Positions 33,072-43,732 of a stretch of 64,000 bases of DNA are shown here, piece after piece. The DNA lies in contig JALRMH010000003.1 of the NCBI GenBank assembly GCA_026119935.1, positions 682,001-746,000 on the forward strand. Direction: 5' to 3'. The translations under genes were made by a program, and so were the position numbers. Numbering within the stretch: position 1 is the first letter of the stretch; each line of letters begins with the position of its first letter. The notes under the pieces were generated by a model that worked only from the letters and a program-made list of their open reading frames with translations, ran no database searches and was not told the origin of the DNA. The stretch is from Endothia cerciana. Its lineage: Eukaryota; Ascomycota; Sordariomycetes; Diaporthales; Cryphonectriaceae.

Positions 33072-34371
33072 TTGATGTTGACGAACCTTGACGACCCTTT
33101 GACGCTCTTCATGTCTTCTCTTCTGCTTCATCATGTTTTGTCCTCTTGGGTTTAAGGATGTTCATTCCGCCCTGCAACACACGATAAGGGGGGGGGGGGG
33201 GGAGGGGAAAGGGGTTTCTGTCTAGACTTGCTTCCATGGTGATTCGGAGGTGGGAAGAAAGGCAAGGACAGGTGGAAAAGGAGGTTATCTGATTTGATGG
33301 CAATGAGTGGCAAGAGAAGGGGACTGGTGACGAACCCTCATGACTTACGATGACCAAAAACTATACCGATTCCTCTCTTAAATGGCAAACTCTCTACGTA
33401 ATATCCCACCGGCCCTACTCACCAGATTCGTAGCATGACGGTCGTGAACCAAGAGAGTCCCTTGGCCCTCAGAGCCCACACAAGCGGCCTACAGGCAGCT
33501 GATATCGTTCAGGATCTCTCTCCTCCTACGGCCAAGGATCCCGAGCATCCACCTGCTCTTCTTCCCTTCGGACTCCCAGGAAGAGTCGACAGCCCCGGGG
33601 GGGTGCGCAGATCACCTAGACCCTACAGCCCAGAGAGGCGAACCGCGGGGGTCGGGCCGCCGGCTATTCCAACCGACGAGGGCATGAGCTAGCTGGTAAT
33701 ATCTATCGTACCCTCGGCCGGCGCCGGGGTCCTTCGGTCCCGTTCATTCATTCTTCTCCTGTCGGGGGAAAGCACCGAGTTGTGGGAGGAGGACTGGTCT
33801 GCGCGGGAAGCGCGGGTTCGATTCATCCGTCATTAACCAGTCAGGCGTCTTGTAGATCGCGCGTCTAAGATACAAATCCAGGTGTCCACCTTGGTGAGAC
33901 ACGTACATGCTCTCGCTTGGGGGGGAGGGGGGAGGGTTTCCTAGGAAACTCCATATCCCCAGTCCCAGAACCTCTCTCGAACCGGAGGAGAAAGACGCCC
34001 GCACCAAGGGAAAAAAAAAAAAAGAAGAAAAAAAATCCCCCCCCCCAAAAAAAAACAAGCCGGTCCAAGTCTATGATGAGAATAATCGGTCTGGGCAATT
34101 CCGGGCTGGAGTCTGACCTGCCTGAGAGGAAGAGTGGTTGAAAAGGTCCATACCTGCTGGGCCCCCCCATCATCCGCGGCCCAGTCCCACGAGAAGGGAA
34201 GTAAGCGAAAAATGACGCTCGCTGATGCCATGTGTATGTCCAAAGACGATGTTCTTTTTTTCTTTTTTTTTTTTTAAAAAAAAAAAACCCCCCTTTTGAT
34301 CTTGTGTGGAGGGAGATTGTCCATCAGGTGCCCGCTCATCAGCAGTGAAGGACCTGACGGCAGCGCCCCGC
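33072..34371. other. Convergent intergenic region with homopolymers
   Basis: Lies between the 3' ends of the DUF3824 and SIS-domain genes. It contains a 15-base G run (33188-33202), an A-rich then C7 then A-rich patch (about 34010-34060), and an abrupt T13-A12-C6 switch at 34263-34293. The frame at 33435-33692 has no recognisable similarity and no leader; I do not call it a gene. Confidence 0.5.
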
Positions 34372-35730
34372 TCAGGAGGTGACATCCAAGATGGCGGAGG
34401 CCTCCATGACGCCGACAACGTCGCCGTCCTCGAGGACGGCGACGATCGACTCGGGGGTGCAGGCATCCTCGTCGTCCTCGAGGTCCCGCGGCTTGGACAT
34501 GTTGCTGCGGATCCACTCACCGGCGGCCTTGAGCTGCGTCGCGGCGCCGAGGGAGACGAAGCTGGCGCGGTCGACGGTCAGCCACGGCAGGGCGGCCAGC
34601 TCGCTCGCCAGCTCGGCCGAGTCCATCCTGCGTATCCTGGCGGGCGACACGACGGCATCCGCGCCGACGCGCAGCCAGCCTGTCTTGCAGGTGTAGGCGG
34701 CGCGGAGGACGTCGCCGCCGACGAGCGGCTGGGCCGCGGGCTCCGGGTGGTGGAGGGTCGAGATGTCGGCGAAGGGGATCATGACGTCCCTGACGGTCTG
34801 GGGCTTCCGGTAGCTGGCGCCGATGGCACCGCCGGGGTGGTTGCGGCCGAAGACGCCGGCCACGCCGCCGGAGCAGGGGTTGAGCTCGCCGGCGCAGGTG
34901 AGGGCGAGGGCGTCGCCGACGGCCAGGGCCATGGTTGTGCTCGTGGTGGGCGCGGAGACGCCGAAGCTGACAGTCTCGGACTCGTGGATGGGGGCCGGGA
35001 GGAGGATCGTCTTCCCCGAAGCCTGGCGCTCGCGCTGCTTCACGACCTCGGCATCCATGGTCCGCCCGGTGAGGACGATGAGGGGCAGCCGTTCGTCCAG
35101 GTGGGGCATGAGCAGGGACAGCTCGGGGGTCTTGCCGGAGAAGGTGATGAGCATGAGGGTGTCCTCCGGCCCGACGTGGCCTAGGTCGCCGTGGAGGGCC
35201 TCGGTGGGGTGCATAAAGCTGGCATAGATGGACAGCGAGTTGAAGGTGGCCACAAGCTTGCGCGCAATGTGGCCGCTCTTGCCTACGCCGATGATCACGA
35301 GCTTGCCGCGCGGCCGGGAGGTGATGGCCTCGACAGCAGCGTTGAAACCGGCCCGGGCTGCCGGATCCGTGGCGTAAAATTCGGTGAGGGAGCCGAGGGA
35401 GGTAGCCTCGGTGCTGAGGACATGGACCGCGCTTGATAGTCGGTCGTCAAACAGCTGTGATGCGGATGAGGTGACGGAGCTGGGGGCTGTGTCCTGCCCG
35501 TCGTAGGCGGATGTCCTCGGCGCTGATGGTGTCTCTGGGGGCGACGGGGACGGAGGGGGGACGACGTCGTTGTCCAGGCTCAGTTCTTCTATCGGCGCGC
35601 ACATCTCGGGGCCATCGCTGGCTGTGGAAGGTGAGGGAGGAGATGGCGGTGGGACGACGGGAGCATGCTGGGGGTGGCCCAGGACGTACACCGCGCTGTT
35701 GTGTACCGGGCCTGCCATCATGTTGGGCAT
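34372..35730 (-). CDS. SIS-domain sugar-phosphate isomerase (arabinose-5-phosphate isomerase / KpsF-GutQ-like)
   Basis: Intronless, 452 residues. Residues 1-90 are a Pro/Ser-rich extension (VVPPPSPPSPS, VVPPPSPSPPET) absent from bacterial relatives. The SIS core follows with KLVIIGVGKSGHIARKLVAT (about 145), HPTEALHGDLGHV, LITFSGKTPEL, a PTTSTTMALAVGDALAL helix and the NHPGGAIG motif. The region after RDVMIPFADIS carries two weak repeats ending VAVLEDGDVVGVMEASAIL, like a degenerate CBS pair. In bacteria this architecture (SIS plus two CBS) interconverts ribulose-5-P and arabinose-5-P. The fungal substrate is unproven. Met residues at 4 and 5 are alternative starts. No neighbour suggests a pathway. 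Confidence 0.88.
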   Translation of the reverse strand: MPNMMAGPVHNSAVYVLGHPQHAPVVPPPSPPSPSTASDGPEMCAPIEELSLDNDVVPPPSPSPPETPSAPRTSAYDGQDTAPSSVTSSASQLFDDRLSSAVHVLSTEATSLGSLTEFYATDPAARAGFNAAVEAITSRPRGKLVIIGVGKSGHIARKLVATFNSLSIYASFMHPTEALHGDLGHVGPEDTLMLITFSGKTPELSLLMPHLDERLPLIVLTGRTMDAEVVKQRERQASGKTILLPAPIHESETVSFGVSAPTTSTTMALAVGDALALTCAGELNPCSGGVAGVFGRNHPGGAIGASYRKPQTVRDVMIPFADISTLHHPEPAAQPLVGGDVLRAAYTCKTGWLRVGADAVVSPARIRRMDSAELASELAALPWLTVDRASFVSLGAATQLKAAGEWIRSNMSKPRDLEDDEDACTPESIVAVLEDGDVVGVMEASAILDVTS

Positions 35731-35928
35731 TGGGATTCTGGTGGTCTTCTCCTTGAGAACAGACGTTGGGACGAGAGGCTCGATCGGGCACAGCTCAGAG
35801 GCCGAGTGCGTTCAACACCTGGAGGGTATCCGCGCTGGATGGTGTGGTATCTTTGACGTGGCTTTGTCCTTCCCGTGGCTGCTCGTCCGAACACTCCGAT
35901 ACCCAGTCAGGAGCTGAATAGGCAGCTA

Positions 35929-36009
<81 letters not shown>

Positions 36010-39000
36010 AAGTAGAAGTAGTGGATGTATGGGATCCAGAATTGCACGTCGCTTCAAGACTTGCGGTGTGCGTCCGTTGGCGCCAGATATCTGTTTTTTT
36101 CTGGGTTGTCTTTTCCCTCAAGCCCCCTTTGTGCTGGACTTTCGAGGATAGAATATATGTATAGTATAGGTACAAGGTGATATCGGGAAGGTTTGGTGGA
36201 GCTCGCGCCGCGTCAGGTCGCAGCTAGATAGCGGGCCAGGGCTGATGAATCATAGGCAAGCCGGGATACGAATGTCAGAGACGGACATGGGGGAGGAGGC
36301 TGGTGGTGGTGGTGGTGGTGGTGGAGGGAGATAATGGAGATTGCGGAGCGTGCTGGGGAGATTTGAGAGACCAGGTCGACAGCGTCTGTGATTCTGCAAG
36401 CCCTCTTGTCTCGCGCGTATCCTGAGGCAGGTTTGAGGACTACAGAGTCCCGACCGGGGAGGGCATGAGAAGACTGGAGCTCCCCAGGGGGGGGGGGGGG
36501 AAGCAGTGCAGAGCACAGCGAGGAGGAGAGCTACAGAGGGGGGAGTCGGGGCGGAGAGATTGTGGATGCCGGATGGACCACGACATGAAGCTGGATGCAT
36601 GCCTCTACCGGGACCCTGAGAAGAGGATGCGAGGCACTGCCGTTTCAACAGGATGGATCGACCTCCGACATGCCCTGGACTGCTGCCAAGACGAAGCTGG
36701 GTGTGTGTGTGTGCGAGAGGGTCGGGGACGGGCGAATCGAGATTGGCGCCTGGGTGATGCCCTGTCGATGCTTCAAGCATAGCAGCTCTTGCGTGATCTG
36801 ACCTCGAGCACAAGCCCGCCCAGCGCTGCCGGGCGGAAACTGTCAAGAAACACCAACCATGCCCTTGGACCCACCGGGAGGCCCGGCTTGTCGACATGGT
36901 TGAAGAGATGCGGTGACCAATCACCGGTATCTCCCTTGTGCTGGGATCCCCAAAACGGCCGAGATATCGACGGCGCTGGGTCAGAGTTGAACAAAAACCA
37001 GGAACAAGATGTATCAAGCGCGCGTAGGCCATGCACGAGGTATGTTGAGGATGTCGGGGATCCTCATCCGCGGTTGGGGGGTGTATGAATCATTATCCGC
37101 GCCGGATGGACCCTGCGGATACAACCCAAGCCCGGGAGATCGCAGGCCAGGATTAGAAAACCCACGCGGCACACACCGCACGAGCCCAATATTTCCTGGC
37201 AGTATGGACTCTACCGAGTTGTGCCGGCCATACGACGTACGGGACGGCTGTCGTGGTGGCCTGGCCGTCTCCCTGTTGGAGCTCTGTCTGGCACTCGAAA
37301 GCGTCCTGCTGGGCTCCTCGAGGACTCATACCGTGACCGGACTGCGCGGTCCCAAGTTGAACCCTGGGCTTCTTTCTCACCGGACACGCGATCCAAGGAT
37401 TAGACCGCGGCCTCTGGGTATCGGCGTTTACCATGCCAGTCCAACGGTGGCCGGTCGGTTTCCGGTACCTCCGCCGCGTATGTACCTTTCCGCAAGGCAA
37501 GCGAGGCAGTCGATCCTTGGTCTCTGGCCCCGGTACCATGGGGCTGGTCGGCCTGCATAGTACCAGCGTGAATTCGCGATCCTGGGATTCGTTTTGCGTG
37601 ACAGCAGATTGACCTGGCACTAGGACCCGCCGGCCTAACAGATTGATCCTGTCATATGCGCAGAGGGTGATAGGAGGCTACATAAGGTTAATCGACCACC
37701 CTCCCCCCCCCACCTCTCCTTCTTGGGCCACTCCCACTCCACCACCATGTCAGTCTCAAGGCGCACGGCAGCCGCAGGGATCCTCAAAGGTCGTCCAGTA
37801 TTCCACCGCACGTGTCTGCGCACTTCTGCAAGACATTCTCCCGTTGGCGGCCACGCACAGGCCACGCCCCCGTCTCAGCAGGCCACGTCTCAGGGTCCTC
37901 TGGTGCCTGTCTGTCCGCCCTGCGTTCCCTCCCGAGACCCTGAAAAATTAACAACCTTCTGCTGTCGGAATCACGGGCGGTGATCGTCGGAAGGCTGTCC
38001 AGTTCGTCACTGTTGCTCACTGGAGATTTCCCATGTAGCACTGGCTAATTAAGCGAACCAGCGACTCCGTACCGTGGTAGTAGTGACTCCGGGATGTGGC
38101 TGGCCGCACACACACTTCCACACACATCCCCGTACGTGGTCCCCATGCACTCGGAATGTTTCGAGCTGGCGGGCCCGTCAGAGCACGATACAAGTCTATC
38201 TCTGCCTGGTCCCGGACCCTGGCAGCGATCCCGAAGCGCATTGTTCAAAGCTTGTTGCACTCGTTTCGATATTCGGGAGGTCGACACCATGGTTATCTCT
38301 GCATTGTCGATCGTCGCCCAGGAGGCCGAGGAAACATTCGTCAGGACCAGGCGCTGAGGAAAACCTGTGCCGCTCTTTGAGACAACCGTCCGAACGGCCA
38401 CCCAAGGGATTGGCATGGCAGTAGCTAAAAATATCGAGATGAGTTTGCCTGTGATTGATTGACGACAGGAACATTCGGGATGTCCCTACATCTCTTCTTA
38501 TTCGTGGAGATGCAGCGGCGACGCCCTCGGTGCCGCCGCCCCCCCCCCCTCCCCTCCCCGCGGCCAGTCGTCTGAGGTTACGACCTCCCTCGAGTCCGTA
38601 CAACGGCTTGCATGCTGCACATGAAGCACCTATTGACACTATCACTGCCGTGAGGGATCTGCAAGAACCCCGGCCGGGGAGCTACGGTGTCGCAACCCGG
38701 TGCTGCGTAGCAGGTCTCCGCCCACCCAAAACGAGAGCGTGCAGAAAATAGCAAAGAGGAACAAGAGTCGGTCACAGCGTCATGAATGTCAGAGATAAAC
38801 AAATCCCACAGCCCGCCCTCCACAGCCTGAGGTAGTGGTACCGAACTCTGCTGTATGCTCGAGTGTTCCGCCGCTGGGACAGATTCGAGAACGAGTTCTG
38901 ACCGTGGTCGTCCCGACCGCCCCAATGGGCCACGCGACGGCGCTTCCACGTGTTTGTTTCATCTTCGCGATAGCTAAGAGGGTCTCGTTTCTGCAGGTAG

Positions 39001-40417
39001 GATTGACCTTGCCTGTACCATAGTACCATATGCGAGACTGTGCCTCAAGGGCAGATAGGACCGAATACCGCCCCGCCTAGAGCCCATGTGCCGTGACGGT
39101 GTGCTCATGCTGGCCGCCCGGGGGACATACGTGCAGCAGGGCCTATCGTCTTTGAATAATAGCCGCGAGTGTCAGCGGGAGGGCCTTCTTCTTCTTCTTC
39201 TTCTTCTTCTTCTTCTTTTCTCCTGATAAAACTGCCCGGGTGTGGGGGTGGGGATAGAACAGGCTCGCGAAGCGCCGGCGCTCCCACATCGGGAGACCTA
39301 TTCATAGCGGAGAAGGAGATAACAGAACCTGGAGGGTTTTCGAACTCGTGTTTCAATCGTGCTCGTTGCTGATAATGCTGAGACGAAGAACGTCGGCAAG
39401 AATAGGGGAATAATCCTCTTGGCACTGCAAACGGTTCACACATGCGCTCAGCAAAGTCGGGAGCGAGGTGTTCATCTTATCAAATACCCAAAAATAAAAA
39501 GGGGACAGGTATTGGGTTCTGACTGCTGCGCTGACGGCGGCGTTTCGAGGGCCTGCGGGGATCGTCTGAGATCAATGGTTCGCCCATCAGGACGAGCGAG
39601 AGAACAAGGACGCGTCACGAAGAAATCCGATGGCCGGGGAGCGTGTGCGAGAGGGCGATCGTCAATGCCCTGTCTTGTTCCCAGACCACTCTGCCTTGCT
39701 CGGTCCTGTATCGCAAGACGACGGCCGCGTGTGTATTCAAAGTTTCCGCGCGCCCCGACCACCATATTCTTGGGCTATGCTTCTCCCGAGAGGCATCTCT
39801 GTTGCTGGAAAGACGTTGGCTACCATCTCCCGATGTATCATCATACTACCGTGAGCCGTTAACCTTTACTGGGCGACGGGCAGCCTCCTCGAACAAGACC
39901 GAGACTTCGATCGCTAGTCGTGATGAGTTCAAAGATATGCACAGCCCAAGCGAGCTGCTCATGCGTTGATGGATGTAATTCGCACGGCATTCGCAAGTGC
40001 TGACCAGGTCAAGCGGACCCAAACTCTTCAACGAGGTGCATTGTGGAGCATCGAAACGATCATTTTGAGGGGCTGACCATTTGAGCAATTGACCAACGAC
40101 GCTTGCACTTAGGCGGGCGCGTTGTTTCCAGAGCTCAATGATAGCTGTCGCCGCCGTGATAGATTTCATTGGTATCCTACTTCGCGAGCGTCGCGCCGAT
40201 GCTTGTAACCAAGCGCCAACTCAAAAGCCGGCCTGCCTTTCGACCGAGCCAGGCTTCTGGTCGGCCGACGTCAAAGATAAACTCATCGGTGTTGACACAC
40301 CCATAGGACATAAGATTCGCTGCATCCTGGCGTCTGCAATCTGACTCCCACGAGATCTTCCGACCAGTTGCAGCCGCTCGACTGCTCGATAGCCCAACCA
40401 GTTCGGCTGACTGCCTT
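35731..40417. other. 4.7-kb intergenic desert
   Basis: The largest gene-free stretch. It holds the (TAG)n run at 35929-36009, a (GGT)n run near 36299-36324, a 14-base G run (36487-36500), a C run at 38539-38549 and a (TTC)n run at about 39186-39217. Frames of 100-260 codons occur (for example minus 36250-37032), but they lack family-like motifs, fungal codon choice or splice context. I see no transposon ends. Confidence 0.5.
35929..36009. repeat. (TAG)27 trinucleotide microsatellite
   Basis: An uninterrupted run of about 27 TAG units, followed by two AAG-interrupted units, about 200 bp upstream of the SIS-domain gene start. Read on the minus strand it is ACT, giving a spurious poly-Thr frame. 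Confidence 0.95.
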
Positions 40418-41686
40418 CTAAGCGTCATCCTGACTATCACTGTCACTACTCTCGCTGTCTCCATCACTGCCCAAGTCGTCATCCTCCGCAATGGCGGCGC
40501 CTGCCGATTCAGAGTCGGATTCTGACTCTGAGGAAGAGCTGCTGGATGATGAAGACGCGGCATCCTCGGCTCCATTTACAGCCGCCATTTCCTCATCAGA
40601 GCCAGACGAGGACGAGCTGCTGCCAGTGGAGCTGGCCGCATCTGATTCCGAGTCCGAAGATTCCGAGTCTGAGCTACTGTCGACATCAGCGGTCCTCAAC
40701 TTCTTTCTTCTCTTGGTTTTCTGCTTCGGTCCATCGCCGCCATCGGGACCCTTGGCGCCACCGTCGAGGATAGGGACCGTGATCCTTGAGGAAGCTGTGT
40801 TGGTCGAGGTCGAAGCGGACATGTCGGTGTTCTCTGCGCTGTCTGGGGACTCAACCACGTCGAAGACGGTCTCGGCTCGCATGCGCTTGATCACACGCTG
40901 CTGTACATCCTTATCCGCGGCACGCGAGACGAAATCAACCTCATCGAAGCTTCGTTTCCCCGTGCCAGTAGGAGACGCCCCGTCCCCCTTGATGTCTGCC
41001 TTCTTCCTCATAAGCTCCGCCAGCATCTCCTCGTACTGCTTCTGCTTCTCCTCTGGAGCCTTTGTGCCTTCTGGGAAGCCCTTGGCCCCGGCCGCCATGT
41101 CCTTCTTCCTGACCTCCTCGGCTGCCTCCACCAGTCTCTTACGCGAGGCGCCTTTCATGTCGCTGATGTACATGTAGAAGGAATCGATGTCGGAGGAGGG
41201 AATCGCATCGTTGTTGTACAGGTGCTTGATCAGGAGAGTCTGGTGATTCTTGTTGAACTTCCAGCTGTCGCGGGCCTTGTGCCACGTGCGTAGGTATTCG
41301 ACCACCGGCGTGAAGTCGAAAGGTTCCTTCGGGGCCTGCTGCTTCGGGGCCTTCCTCTTCTTTGGCTTCTTGGGGGCGGCTTTCTTGGTGTCTTCCGAAA
41401 AGGATACTGACTTCTTGGACGGGGTGAAGCTGGAGTCGTCCCAGCGCGGGCGCTTGCTATCAGAAGTAGGATATGAACCAGAGCCGGACTGCTTCCTCTT
41501 GTTGTTGTTGTTGAAGCCGGGAGCACCGTATTGGCCGCCTGCGTTCGGATTGGGCTGCTGCTGGTGGCGAGCTGCAGGAGGTGCGGAAGCTGTCGTGGTT
41601 TGCGGAGCGGCAGAAACAGGGCTGCCATCGGATGACGCTCCCTTGAGCTTCAGACCCAATCGCTTCCAGGCCGGGACGGCAGACAT
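40418..41686 (-). CDS. WKF-domain protein (C7orf50-like), probably nucleolar
   Basis: Intronless, 422 residues. After a short start (MSAVPAWKRLGLKLKGAS) and a Gln/Asn-rich linker comes a basic patch (KKAAPKKPKKRKAPK). The WKF domain is at about residues 125-165 (VVEYLRTWHKARDSWKFNKN, then QTLLIKHLYNN), and a helical Lys/Glu-rich region follows. A second basic patch (KQKTKRRKKLR) precedes a C-terminal ~95 residues built almost wholly of Ser, Asp and Glu. The WKF motif defines PF10180, whose human member C7orf50 is nucleolar and linked to rRNA processing. A ribosome-biogenesis role is therefore inferred, and the acidic-serine tail (CK2-type sites, like Srp40/Nopp140) fits. Divergent from the proteasome gene with 930 bp between starts. 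Confidence 0.86.
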   Translation of the reverse strand: MSAVPAWKRLGLKLKGASSDGSPVSAAPQTTTASAPPAARHQQQPNPNAGGQYGAPGFNNNNKRKQSGSGSYPTSDSKRPRWDDSSFTPSKKSVSFSEDTKKAAPKKPKKRKAPKQQAPKEPFDFTPVVEYLRTWHKARDSWKFNKNHQTLLIKHLYNNDAIPSSDIDSFYMYISDMKGASRKRLVEAAEEVRKKDMAAGAKGFPEGTKAPEEKQKQYEEMLAELMRKKADIKGDGASPTGTGKRSFDEVDFVSRAADKDVQQRVIKRMRAETVFDVVESPDSAENTDMSASTSTNTASSRITVPILDGGAKGPDGGDGPKQKTKRRKKLRTADVDSSSDSESSDSESDAASSTGSSSSSSGSDEEMAAVNGAEDAASSSSSSSSSESESDSESAGAAIAEDDDLGSDGDSESSDSDSQDDA

Positions 41687-42616
41687 GATGGGAGGGGACG
41701 AGAGAGGAAGAGGAGGGTGATGCCAGGTCGCGCAAGAGACGTGGTCGCGAAGGTATGGTCAGTTGGTTGATGTCGTGTCGTAGTGCCGTAGTAGGAGGTC
41801 CGGGAAGATGGGCAGACGGGGAAATTCATGCAGCGTCGAAGGGTATGAATGTCCTGATTGGGTGTGTGTCAGGCCTGGTGCGTGCCTGGTGCCTGGGTGG
41901 AGGCAGGGAGAGCACTGGTATGTGTTGAAGCCCGATCAATGGACTCTGCTGTTGCTGCCTCTGCCGGTCCAAACAGAAACAGAGATGGAGACTGGCGGGC
42001 TTCTGAACTTTTTTCTTTGGCTCTGGGCTTATCGCAATCGCGGGGCTCTGCAGGGATGTCAGGATTGATCGGGCCGCTGTAGATTGTACTGTCTACGGAG
42101 TAACAGCAATTGGGGATGCGGACACCAAGGGCGAGCAATGACATGAAGTATCCAGTCGAGGAGGGTGTCAGTTGCCGAGCGACTTGCTGTAGCAAGACCT
42201 GCTGTGGGAGGACCGCGCTATACCTCAACTCTAGGATGCTCGTGGGTTGACCGTATTCGTACAAGGACACTTGCTATGGTAGGTGGATTAAGCTGTCACT
42301 CGTCTGTACCTTGATACAGGGGTCCTGAGCTGCGTATTATGTAATCCTGGAGCTTGGGCCAACAGGCCAAGTAGGGCGATGCTCACGGCAGGCTAGCGTC
42401 AACCGCTCCAGGCAGAGCTACGCCAACGCGTCTGTCCATCTAGCAGGCAAGAGCTTCCCTGACGACAGCCGTGAAACCTCCAGCTCCATAACCAGGCCAG
42501 ACAACCTCCACAACGACAACCTCGCCCGTCTCCTCCGCCCACCCGCTACGGAAATCGTACACAAATTGCAGATCCCCCCTCTGAACCCCGTCAGATACTA
42601 AGAGCCATTCGTCAAG
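41687..42616. other. Divergent promoter region
   Basis: A 930-bp spacer between the starts of the WKF-domain gene and the proteasome alpha-1 gene, presumably containing both promoters. No TATA box or known proteasome element is evident to me, and no additional gene is seen. Confidence 0.5.
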
Positions 42617-43732
42617 ATGTCGGGTATGTCATGCGCCGGGCTGAGCCTGGCTGATCGAAGCCCCGGCGTCCTTCGTGCCGTCATCATGGCTAACAGGAGA
42701 TTCTCGAACAGGCAGTGCAGGCTTCGACAGACACATCACGATCTTCTCTGACCAGGGAAGGTTGTATCAAGTCGGTACGATGAACTCTCCACCCCCAGCC
42801 CTTCCGCCACCAAGAACGTCAGCGACGATATCGAGCGAACGGCCGCGGCGCCAGGGACATACTGCTTGGTCGTATTTTCGGACTGATCATGGCGCCTCTC
42901 TACAGAATATGCATTCAAGGCCATCACCGCCGCAAACATCATGTCGATAGGTGTCCGGGGCAAGGACTGCGCCGTCGTCCTGTCACAGAAGAAGGTTCCC
43001 GTACGTTTCTGTCGGAACCCTGTCCACCATCAAGTTATCCCTGCCGCTTACCCGCCAACAGGACAAGCTGATCGATCCTGCTTCGGTGTCACACATCTTC
43101 CAGATCTCTCCCTCCGTGGGCTGCGTCATGACGGGCTCCATCGCAGATGCCCGAGCATTCGCCCAACGAGTCCAGGGCGAAGCTGCCGAGTTCAGATACA
43201 AGTATGGATACGAGATGCCATGCGATGCCGTTTCCAAGAGGCTGGCCAACATCTCACAAGTCTACACCCAGCGCGTAAGTTTATAGCCCACCCGAGAGAG
43301 TATGAGCGTCGGGGAGGACCTGTGCTGATAGTTGGTCCAACCCAGGCATACATGCGTCCATACGGCGTGGCGACAACCTTGATATCACTTGACTCCGAGT
43401 TTGGGCCACAACTCTACAAGTGCGACCCCGCAGGCTACTACATCGGCTACAAGGGCACCGCTGCCGGGCCCAAGCAGCAGGAGGCTCTCAACCACCTGGA
43501 AAAGAAACTGAAGAACCAGGATCACGCCGCCGGCTCCTGGGAGGACGTGGTCGAGCTGGCCATCACCACCCTCAGCACCGTCCTCAGCATGGACTTCAAG
43601 AAGACCGAGATCGAGATTGGTATTGTAGGCGGGCCCCGGGCTGACGGAAAGGAGGGTACGGATCCTGGCTTCAGGAAATTGACCGAGGATGAGATCGATG
43701 AGCGTCTTCAGGCCATCGCTGAGAAGGACTAG
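42617..43732 (+). CDS. SCL1: 20S proteasome subunit alpha-1 (Scl1/PSMA6)
   Basis: Five exons: 42617-42623, 42712-42774, 42906-43000, 43062-43274 and 43346-43732, giving 254 residues. All junctions are phase-consistent with GTATGT, GTACGA, GTACGT and GTAAGT donors. The first exon is only 7 nt. The product starts MSGSAGFDRHITIFSDQGRL and continues YQVEYAFKA, the alpha-subunit signature. Also visible are VRGKDCAVVLSQKKVPDKL, AAEFRYKYGYEMPCD, SQVYTQRAYMRP and a DPAGYYIGYK block. These match Scl1 (alpha-1), which lies in the outer heptameric ring of the 20S core and helps gate substrate entry. Length is normal for the family (about 250) and it appears intact. Confidence 0.96.

Noticed and set aside
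33795..33850. GGGTTCGATTC, resembling a tRNA T-loop
   Set aside because: The flanking bases do not pair as a T-stem and no acceptor, D or anticodon arms could be folded.
36250..37032. 260-codon minus frame
   Set aside because: No conserved-looking blocks, crosses a (GGT)n repeat and a G run, codon use unlike the neighbouring genes.
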